Both the position numbers and the translations under genes were made by a program. Of a stretch of 5,113 nucleotides of DNA, positions 1 through 4,679 are shown in pieces (position 1 is the first letter of the stretch; each line of letters opens with the position of its first letter). The notes beneath the pieces were generated by a model. That model was not told the origin of the DNA and did not search any database. It worked only from the letters and a program-made list of their open reading frames with translations. The stretch is taken from the NCBI GenBank assembly GCA_040004225.1, contig JBDUBI010000244.1:1-5113 (forward strand). The letters are read 5' to 3'. Source of the stretch: JALYUA01 sp040004225 (GTDB taxonomy: Bacteria > Acidobacteriota > Thermoanaerobaculia > UBA5066 > Gp7-AA6).

Positions 1-4
1 GGAG

Positions 5-685
5 TCAACCACCCGGGCGGAGCACCCGGCGCTCCATTTCGGCCACGACGGCCTCGGGAGTGAGGTCCCCGGTATCGAGGACGACGTACCGGCCGTCCAG
101 GGTCAGGGGGGAATCCTCCCGGCCGCTGTCGTCGGAATCCCGCTTCTCCATGTCGCGGAAAACGGCCTCGTACGCCTGAGGCGTCCCGCGCGCCGCGAGC
201 TCGGCGGTGCGCCGGGCGGCCCGAACAGCCGGCGGGGCCGTCAGAAAGAACTTGAACGGTGTTTCGGGAAAGACGCGAGTTCCGATGTCCCGCCCTTCGA
301 GCACGCCCCCCCGCTCCCGCCCGAGCCTCTGCTGTTCGGAAACCAGGCGCCGCCGCACGGCCGGGATGGCGGAGACCGCGGAGGCGTAAAGCGAGATTTC
401 GGGTTCCCGGATGGCCTCCGTCACGTCCCGACCGTCTAAGAAAACGCGATCGCCCCCGCGGTTCGCGACGAGCTCGACCCGGACGGATTCGGCGACCCGT
501 GCGGCCGCGGCGGGCTCGGTGATCGGCACCTGGACGCCTCCCTCCCGGGCGGCCAGGCCTACGGCGCGGTACATGGCCCCGGTGTCGATATAAGGAACGC
601 CGAGACGAGCCGCCAGCGCGCGGGCCGCCGTCGATTTCCCGGCCCCGGAAGGCCCGTCGATGGCGACGATCAGCGGGGGGGTCAC
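5..685 (-). CDS. cmk: Cytidylate kinase (CMP/dCMP kinase)
   Basis: This cytoplasmic enzyme transfers phosphate from ATP to CMP or dCMP, feeding CTP and dCTP synthesis and recycling CMP from RNA and phospholipid turnover. The 226 residues match the usual bacterial length, so the gene is complete. GPSGAGKST (11-19) is the P-loop. DTGAMYRA (34-41) and the LDGRDVT region (83-89) form the CMP-binding part, and LEGRDIGTRVFP (129-140) is the conserved nucleotide-binding stretch. RDSDDSGREDSPL (182-194) is the signature RDxxDSxRxxSPL with the lid and catalytic Asp/Arg residues. The GTG start at 685-683 lies inside the rluB stop (GTGA). No Shine-Dalgarno is visible, so translation is probably coupled to rluB. 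The stop at 7-5 is followed by only four bases in the window; rpsA or plsC often follows cmk, but nothing here can show it. Confidence 0.95.
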   Translation of the reverse strand: MTPPLIVAIDGPSGAGKSTAARALAARLGVPYIDTGAMYRAVGLAAREGGVQVPITEPAAAARVAESVRVELVANRGGDRVFLDGRDVTEAIREPEISLYASAVSAIPAVRRRLVSEQQRLGRERGGVLEGRDIGTRVFPETPFKFFLTAPPAVRAARRTAELAARGTPQAYEAVFRDMEKRDSDDSGREDSPLTLDGRYVVLDTGDLTPEAVVAEMERRVLRPGG

Positions 686-1590
686 CGGGGGCGCGCCGGG
701 GCCCGCGGGCGCCCGGGAGGGCCGGCCGGCCCGCGGCCGTCCTCCGGTGCGCCCCGCCGCTCGTCCGCGCGGCGGGGCCTCTCGCGTCCCCCGGCCGGGC
801 GCGGTCGCCTTGCCGGCGGTTCCTCGCCACCCTTGGGGCCGGCGGCGAGAGAGGCCTTGAGCGCCGCGACTTCGGCCGCGGTGAGCCGCCGGAGCCGTCC
901 GGGCGGGAGCTCTTCATCGCGGATCGGCCCTATCGCGACCCGCTTCAACTTGGAGACCTGGTGTCCGATCACCTCGAACATGCGGCGGATCTGGCGGCTT
1001 CGCCCTTCGCGCAGCGTGACTCGAAACCAGGCGTTGCCCTCCCCGCGGCCCGCCGTCGTGCGGATCGGCGCGATCTCGCAGGAGCGGGTCCGGATCCCGT
1101 CGAGCACGATCCCGCGCCGCAGCCGCTCGAGGTCCTTTTCCGAAGGCACCCCCGAAACCTTGACGCTGTATTCCTTGGCGCATCCGACCGAAGGGTGCGT
1201 CACGTCGCGGGCGAGGTCCCCGTCGTCGGTCAGGAGGAGCAGGCCCTCGGTCCCGACGTCGAGGCGCCCGACGGGACGGACCCCCGCGCGCAGAGTCCCG
1301 GGGACGAGATCCATCACCGTGTCCCGCCGCTCGGGGTCCGACATCGTGGTCACGTAGCCCTTCGGCTTGTTCAAGAGCAGATATGTCCTCTCCGCCGCGG
1401 GAGGACGGATGCGCTTGCCATCGACCTTCACGGCGTCCTTTTCCGGGTTCGCGCGGTCGCCCAGGGAGGCGACCTTCCCGTTGACGGAGACTCGCCCCTC
1501 CCGGATCCATTCCTCCGCCTCGCGGCGCGAGGCGAGCCCGGCGCGGGAGAGCACCTTCTGGAGGCGCTCGACTCCGTCGCCTCCGCTCAC
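682..1590 (-). CDS. rluB: rRNA pseudouridine synthase, RsuA/RluB/E/F family, with basic C-terminal tail
   Basis: The enzyme isomerises a uridine in rRNA to pseudouridine. Next to scpAB and cmk the usual member is RluB, acting on 23S rRNA in the peptidyl-transferase region. The 302 residues show an N-terminal S4 RNA-binding domain (about 7-53, VERLQKVLSRAGLASRREAE). LLLNKPKGYV (71-80) follows, then the catalytic motif GRLDVGTEGLLLLTDDG (108-124) with nucleophile D111, and GRSRQIRRMF (196-205). The core ends near 250. The remaining 52 residues are Pro/Arg/Gly-rich, probably disordered and RNA-binding. GTG at 1590-1588 is the only start that keeps the S4 domain whole without a low-complexity extension; AGG 7 bases upstream is a weak ribosome site. 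The TGA stop overlaps the cmk start by 4 bases. Assignment to RluB rather than RsuA, RluE or RluF rests on context. Confidence 0.9.
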   Translation of the reverse strand: MSGGDGVERLQKVLSRAGLASRREAEEWIREGRVSVNGKVASLGDRANPEKDAVKVDGKRIRPPAAERTYLLLNKPKGYVTTMSDPERRDTVMDLVPGTLRAGVRPVGRLDVGTEGLLLLTDDGDLARDVTHPSVGCAKEYSVKVSGVPSEKDLERLRRGIVLDGIRTRSCEIAPIRTTAGRGEGNAWFRVTLREGRSRQIRRMFEVIGHQVSKLKRVAIGPIRDEELPPGRLRRLTAAEVAALKASLAAGPKGGEEPPARRPRPAGGRERPRRADERRGAPEDGRGPAGPPGRPRAPARPR

Positions 1591-1599
1591 TGCGGGACC

Positions 1600-1626
1600 T
1601 GCCTTCGCCGCGTGGCGGCGAAGGCA
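1600..1626 (-). promoter_or_regulatory. Perfect 12-bp hairpin just upstream of the rluB start
   Basis: The arms are 1600-1611 and 1615-1626 (TGCCTTCGCCGC / GCGGCGAAGGCA) with a 3-base loop. The hairpin ends 9 bases before the GTG start codon of rluB. On the mRNA its 3' arm carries GAAGGCA, running into GGTCCCGCA and then GTG, so the purine-rich bases nearest to a ribosome binding site are partly paired. It may limit translation of rluB or mark an RNA end. The structure is certain; the function is inference. Confidence 0.55.
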
Positions 1627-1628
1627 CC

Positions 1629-1667
1629 GGCGAGCGGCTCGGCCGGGTGCGGCCTCGACCGCTCGCC
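1629..1667. repeat. Compound inverted repeat, 9-bp outer and 4-bp inner stem
   Basis: The outer stem pairs GGCGAGCGG (1629-1637) with CCGCTCGCC (1659-1667). The inner stem pairs GGCC (1641-1644) with GGCC (1651-1654), closing a 6-base loop. A 3/4-base internal loop separates the stems. It directly adjoins the 1600-1626 hairpin, so the two could stack in the transcript. Confidence 0.6.
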
Positions 1668-1722
1668 TCGTCCCTCCGTTCGCTGCGGCTCCCGTCCCGC
1701 GAGGCTCCCCCCTCCCTCTGGT

Positions 1723-1738
1723 CGGGAGACTCCTCCCG
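1723..1738. repeat. Short inverted repeat, 6-bp arms
   Basis: CGGGAG at 1723-1728 pairs with CTCCCG at 1733-1738 across a 4-base loop (ACTC). It is weak alone but part of the run of palindromes in this gap. Confidence 0.5.
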
Positions 1739-1781
1739 GGACGAACGTATTCGCCATTGAGGTGTTCGAGCCACACGGGGC

Positions 1782-1809
1782 ACCCTCTCCCCGCGCTCGG
1801 GGAGAGGGT
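1782..1809. repeat. Perfect 11-bp palindrome (CCCTCTCCCC type) in the scpB-rluB gap
   Basis: The arms are 1782-1792 (ACCCTCTCCCC) and 1799-1809 (GGGGAGAGGGT) around the 6-base loop GCGCTC. It lies about 55 bases after the scpB stop, so it might act as a processing or attenuation hairpin in the operon transcript. No T-run follows on the minus strand, which argues against a simple intrinsic terminator. Confidence 0.7.
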
Positions 1810-1863
1810 TCGAGTGAGGGGGCGGGCCGCGTTCCCGATCGATCGGCGTGCGCTCGTGCGACG

Positions 1864-2781
1864 TCAGTCGTCTTCATCGTCGTCCTCGTCCTCGTCCTCG
1901 CCGTCGTCCTCGTCCCCGCCGTCGTCGTCGTCTTCGTCGTCTGCCTCGTCGTCCACCTCATCTTCGGCGGCGGCGTGGGAGCCGACGAAAGCCCTGGCGC
2001 CGGGAGACGCCTCGGCGTCGTCCTCTTCCTCGTCCCCCTCGTGGTCGTGATCTTCCGTCGAGCCGAGGCCCGAAACGAGGCCGGCCGCGCCGGCTGCGGC
2101 GATCGGGAGGGGGTCGTCTGAAACCGTGGCGGCGAGGTCCTCTTCGATCTCCTCGGGGCGAGGCAGTTCTTCGAGCTCGTTCAACCCGAATCGCACGAGA
2201 AAATCGGGTGTCGTCTTGTAGAGGAAGGGCGTCCCGACCACGGCTTTCTTTCCCGCCGTCGTGATGAGCTTCTTCTCGAACAGCGTTTTCAAGACCGACG
2301 CGGAGTTGACGCCGCGGATGTCCTGGACTTCGGGGAGGGTGATCGGCTGGCGGTAGGCAATGATCGCGAGGGTCTCGAGCGCGGCGAGCGAGAGTCGGCT
2401 GCGCTCGCTGACCTCGTGGAAGCGGCGCAGGAGAGAGTCGAACTCGGGCCGCGTTACGAAACGCCACCCGCCGCCGACGTGTTCGAGGCGCACTCCGCGG
2501 TGAGGGGCGTCCGTCTCCGCGGCAAGCGAGGCCAGCGCTTCGCGGACCGCCTCCGGCGTCGCTTCGAGCACGCTGGCCAGGTCCCGCTCGGACACCGGGC
2601 GCGGCGAGGAGAAAAGGACAGCTTCCGCGGCGTCCCGGATCTTCTCGGCCCGGGTCTCCCGCGGTTTTTCGACGGCCGGAGGCGCCGCCGGCGCCGTCCC
2701 CTGGCCGGCGGGCGCGTCGCCGGTTTCGGGGCCCGCGTCCGGCGTCTGCGCGGGCGTCTCTTCGGACGCGGGGAAGGTCAT
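1864..2781 (-). CDS. scpB: Segregation and condensation protein B (ScpB) with long acidic C-terminal tail
   Basis: ScpB dimerises and wraps the ScpA kleisin in the SMC-ScpAB condensin. The two-winged-helix core spans about residues 43-205. It includes the family signatures LETLAIIAYRQPIT (135-148), IRGVNS (155-160) and GTPFLYKTTPDFLVRFGL (183-200). At 305 residues it is much longer than a typical ScpB (about 170-200). The excess is a Pro/Ala/Glu-rich N-terminal arm (1-42) and a tail (about 217-305) whose last 33 residues are 28 Asp/Glu. The ATG at 2781-2779 is chosen because GGTGAG, overlapping the scpA stop, gives a reasonable Shine-Dalgarno at normal spacing. The frame is open for 26 more codons upstream, inside scpA, with no supporting signal. 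The gene starts 7 bases after scpA and is surely co-transcribed with it. Confidence 0.95.
   Translation of the reverse strand: MTFPASEETPAQTPDAGPETGDAPAGQGTAPAAPPAVEKPRETRAEKIRDAAEAVLFSSPRPVSERDLASVLEATPEAVREALASLAAETDAPHRGVRLEHVGGGWRFVTRPEFDSLLRRFHEVSERSRLSLAALETLAIIAYRQPITLPEVQDIRGVNSASVLKTLFEKKLITTAGKKAVVGTPFLYKTTPDFLVRFGLNELEELPRPEEIEEDLAATVSDDPLPIAAAGAAGLVSGLGSTEDHDHEGDEEEDDAEASPGARAFVGSHAAAEDEVDDEADDEDDDDGGDEDDGEDEDEDDDEDD
1867..1965 (-). repeat. GAC/GAG triplet tract encoding the Asp/Glu tail of ScpB
   Basis: Ninety-nine bases consist almost wholly of GAC, GAT and GAG codons on the minus strand, giving a tcg/tcc-rich plus strand. The only non-acidic codons are V276, A280, G288, G289 and G294. 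Mixed GAC/GAT/GAG usage makes it an imperfect microsatellite that could still expand or contract by slippage in whole codons. Confidence 0.85.
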
Positions 2782-2788
2782 CGTGTTC

Positions 2789-3553
2789 TCACCGGTAAGT
2801 ATCCCGCACCTGGTCGGCCGCAAAAGCGACCTCTGTGCGGGACGCGTGGATCTCCGCAAACGGCGCCGCCTGAAAGACCCGCACCACCCCCAGCCGGATC
2901 AGCTCGAGACACGCCAGAAACGAGGTCACCGCTTCGGCGCGGTACCGCATCGTGCCGAGGAACTCGAGGAGAGGCATGACCCCGAAGCTCTCGAGGCGGT
3001 CGACAAGCTCCGTCATCTTGTCGCCGACCGAGAACCGGAGATGGTGGATCTCCAGCGCCGGCGGGTGGGCGAGCCGGTAGCGGTCCGTGACCTTGCGGAA
3101 CGTGTCGATCAGGTCGAAGAGGGAGACCTCCAGCGTCTCCCCGTCCGGCGATTTCGGGATCTCCGTTCGAGGCCGCGACCAGAGTCCCGCGCGGAGGGCA
3201 TCGATCTCGTGAAACGACTCGGCCGCCTCCTTGTAGCGCTCATACTCGAGAAGCCTCCGCGCGAGATCCTGCCTCGGATCTTCCTCGGGCTCGCCCGGGG
3301 CGCGCGGCAGGAGCATGCGCGACTTGACGTAGATGAGCTCCGCCGCGAGCGCGATGTAGTCGGAGGCGATGTCGAGGTCGAGCTCGCGCATCGCGTCTAA
3401 GTACGCCGTGTACTGCTCGGTGATCTCGAAGATCGGTATGTCCGTGATGGAGACTTCGTTGACGCGGATCAGGTGGAGAAGGAGATCGAGGGGGCCGGAA
3501 AACGCGGGGATGGCGACGGGCGGCAGCGCCTCGCGGGAGGTCTCTTCGTTCAC
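2789..3553 (-). CDS. scpA: Segregation and condensation protein A (ScpA, kleisin of SMC-ScpAB)
   Basis: ScpA is the kleisin subunit that bridges the SMC heads and binds ScpB in the bacterial condensin, acting on the nucleoid in chromosome compaction and segregation. The 254 residues match the family's usual length. FSGPLDLLLHLI (18-29) is the hallmark of the N-terminal SMC-neck-binding helices. YIALAAELIYVKSRMLLP (66-83) is the second conserved helix. The central part (about 85-165) is charged and variable. The C-terminal winged helix (about 200-254) carries FLACLELIRLGVVRVFQ (212-228). The GTG start at 3553-3551 places the hallmark motif at the usual distance. The same frame stays open far upstream, but that part only overlaps the protease gene out of frame and has no family features. 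Initiation probably depends on coupling through the GTGA overlap, since no clear Shine-Dalgarno is present. Confidence 0.95.
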   Translation of the reverse strand: MNEETSREALPPVAIPAFSGPLDLLLHLIRVNEVSITDIPIFEITEQYTAYLDAMRELDLDIASDYIALAAELIYVKSRMLLPRAPGEPEEDPRQDLARRLLEYERYKEAAESFHEIDALRAGLWSRPRTEIPKSPDGETLEVSLFDLIDTFRKVTDRYRLAHPPALEIHHLRFSVGDKMTELVDRLESFGVMPLLEFLGTMRYRAEAVTSFLACLELIRLGVVRVFQAAPFAEIHASRTEVAFAADQVRDTYR

Positions 3554-4245
3554 TGGAGGGCCTGGCCGATGACGCGGAAAAACACTCGGAGGACCGGGCT
3601 CATGATCCGCCCGAGAATTCCGGACGAGGAGAGAAGGATCAAAATGAGAAATCCGAACCGGCCGAGCGTTTCGAAGAAGCGGCGCGTCGAAGGCCCGAGA
3701 ATCGCCGCCAGCACCCAGCTGCCGTCCAGCGGCGGAATGGGAATCAGGTTGAACACGCCGAGGCTGATGTTCACGATCACGAACTGGAAGAGGAGGTAGG
3801 TCAGGGGTGCCACGGCGCCCGCCGCAAAGCGATGGCCGCGGAGGGCGTCGAAGAGGTCCGGCAGCGCCTGGGGAAACATGGACTTGAATCCCACGAGCGC
3901 GGCGAGGCCGACGCAGGCCAGGAGCAGGTTGGACAGCGGTCCGGCCGCCGAGACGCACAGGTCCGCCAGCCTCGGATTCTTCGTGCGGTCGAGACGGACG
4001 GGCGTCGGCTTCGCGTAGCCGAAAATCAGGCCGGAGGTGAAATACAGCAGGATCGGAAGGACGATGCTCCCGATGGGATCGATGTGCCGGATGGGATTCA
4101 GGCTGATCCGGCCGAGGTCCTTCGCCGTCGTGTCCCCGAATCGCAGAGCCGACCAGGCGTGCGCGGACTCGTGGAAGGAGATGGCGAAGAGAATGACGGC
4201 GAGCTGGATCGCGAAGTCGACGACCTTGAACGAAATGGAATCCAA
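3550..4245 (-). CDS. Site-2-type zinc metalloprotease, M50 family (YwhC/Rip-like), membrane
   Basis: This encodes a 231-residue integral membrane protease of the M50/site-2 protease class, which cuts substrates within the membrane. The zinc-binding HESAH motif lies at residues 25-29 inside the first hydrophobic helix. DPIGS (56-60), YAKPTPV (77-83) and GPLSN (102-106) follow, typical of the short bacterial subfamily. FNLIPIPPLDG (165-175) supplies the second-site aspartate, D174. Further hydrophobic helices lie at about 61-76, 97-120, 147-170 and 194-212. There is no PDZ domain, which separates it from RseP, and the substrate is unknown. The start is chosen as TTG at 4245-4243: it puts HExxH about 25 residues in, as in relatives, and no ATG or GTG lies nearby in frame. 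No Shine-Dalgarno is visible. The stop overlaps the scpA start by 4 bases (GTGA), so the two are probably co-translated. Confidence 0.9.
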   Translation of the reverse strand: MDSISFKVVDFAIQLAVILFAISFHESAHAWSALRFGDTTAKDLGRISLNPIRHIDPIGSIVLPILLYFTSGLIFGYAKPTPVRLDRTKNPRLADLCVSAAGPLSNLLLACVGLAALVGFKSMFPQALPDLFDALRGHRFAAGAVAPLTYLLFQFVIVNISLGVFNLIPIPPLDGSWVLAAILGPSTRRFFETLGRFGFLILILLSSSGILGRIMSPVLRVFFRVIGQALQ

Positions 4246-4252
4246 GCGGAGG

Positions 4253-4258
4253 ACTATA
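4253..4258 (-). promoter_or_regulatory. Possible -10 box (TATAGT) for the protease-scpAB cluster
   Basis: TATAGT, one mismatch from TATAAT, stands out in an otherwise GC-rich 122-bp gap. It ends 7 bases before the TTG start codon of the protease gene. No good -35 hexamer is visible 15-18 bases upstream. If used, transcription would begin at or next to the start codon, giving a leaderless or almost leaderless mRNA. Chance occurrence is possible. Confidence 0.35.
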
Positions 4259-4311
4259 AGCCGGGAGCGCCAGAAACGGTCGTTGGACCGCCTGCGGGCC
4301 GTGACGTCGCA

Positions 4312-4337
4312 GACCGGGGGGTCGGTGCCCCCCGGTC
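4312..4337 (-). terminator. Strong GC hairpin after the tandem-domain gene, possible terminator without U-tract
   Basis: A perfect 10-bp inverted repeat (4312-4321 with 4328-4337, arms GACCGGGGGG / CCCCCCGGTC) flanks a 6-base loop. It begins 30 bases after the stop codon at 4368. Position and stability suit a transcript 3' end. No run of T follows on the minus strand, so it is not a classic intrinsic terminator. It could be an RNA 3'-end stabiliser, or it could act with Rho. Confidence 0.5.
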
Positions 4338-4367
4338 CCCCCTCGTGCCGCTGCGCGGGACCCCGGA

Positions 4368-4679
4368 TCAGAAGGCCGCGGTGTCCGCCACGCTCGCAAG
4401 TTGCCCCGAAGGGTTCGAGTAGGTCCTGACCTGCCCGGTCTGAGTGTCCGTCACGGTGATCGTGTACTGGACGTCGGAAAGGGCGCCGTAGAAAACCCAG
4501 AACTTGTTGTTGAACGCCCGCCCGTCGACGACCTTGATCACGAGCTCCACGTTGTTCGAGGAGAAAAACCAGAAGTAGCCGGTGTCGCCGGTGAGCGCGA
4601 CCGCCGTTCCCTGCCCGCTCGTCCCCTGCGAAGGCACCTGCCAGCGGACCTGGACGGTGAAGCGGCTCGCGTTCAAACA
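4368..4679 (-). repeat. Tandem domain copy, C-terminal unit
   Basis: This complete copy of the domain runs from CLNASRF to the terminal VADTAAF. It aligns without gaps to the upstream copy at a fixed offset of 480 bases (160 codons). By hand, about 22 of 157 bases differ over 4441-4597 against 4921-5077, and nearly all are synonymous. Confidence 0.85.

Larger units (their letters stand above)
1591..1863. repeat. Palindrome-rich intergenic region between scpB and rluB (REP-like mosaic)
   Basis: These 273 bases interrupt an otherwise overlapping gene cluster and hold no credible gene. They contain at least four inverted repeats, listed separately: 1600-1626, 1629-1667, 1723-1738 and 1782-1809. 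The sequence around 1782-1820 (ACCCTCTCCCC, loop, GGGGAGAGGGT, then CGAGTGAGGG) resembles a palindromic class I recall as dispersed in intergenic regions of many GC-rich bacterial genomes. The frame of rluB happens to stay open back to 1776, but the translation is low-complexity Arg/Gly/Ala without family similarity. One window cannot show that the element is dispersed. Confidence 0.6.

Noticed and set aside
1591..1776. In-frame upstream extension of rluB
   Set aside because: It would add 62 low-complexity residues read through the palindromes before the S4 domain. Family members begin near the GTG at 1590.
914..1783. Minus-strand open frame overlapping rluB in another frame
   Set aside because: The product is Arg/Pro/Gly-rich with no domain, and it covers the same bases as the well-supported pseudouridine synthase.
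1600..1830. Series of palindromes considered as a CRISPR array
   Set aside because: The units differ from each other in sequence and length, with no uniform repeat-spacer pattern and no cas gene.
1587..1961. Small minus-strand open frame across the scpB tail and the palindrome gap
   Set aside because: Its Thr/Arg-rich start is the ScpB tail read in another frame and the rest is palindrome sequence; such frames recur in REP-like repeats and are usually spurious.
1367..2050. Plus-strand open frame with a poly-Ser stretch
   Set aside because: The serine run is simply the antisense reading of the ScpB acidic-tail codons; no family similarity or ribosome site.
961..2121. Long plus-strand open frame (386 codons)
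   Set aside because: It is antisense to rluB and scpB, both backed by clear family motifs. Its translation is Arg/Val/Leu low-complexity, as expected from the shadow of GC-rich codons and the GAC/GAG tract.
3554..4399. Upstream extension of the scpA frame
   Set aside because: It lies out of frame over the M50 protease, whose motifs are unmistakable; the ScpA hallmark motif is already at the normal distance from the GTG at 3553.
3832..4422. Plus-strand open frame opposite the protease
   Set aside because: It is antisense to conserved membrane-protease codons and its charged low-complexity product has no recognisable domain.
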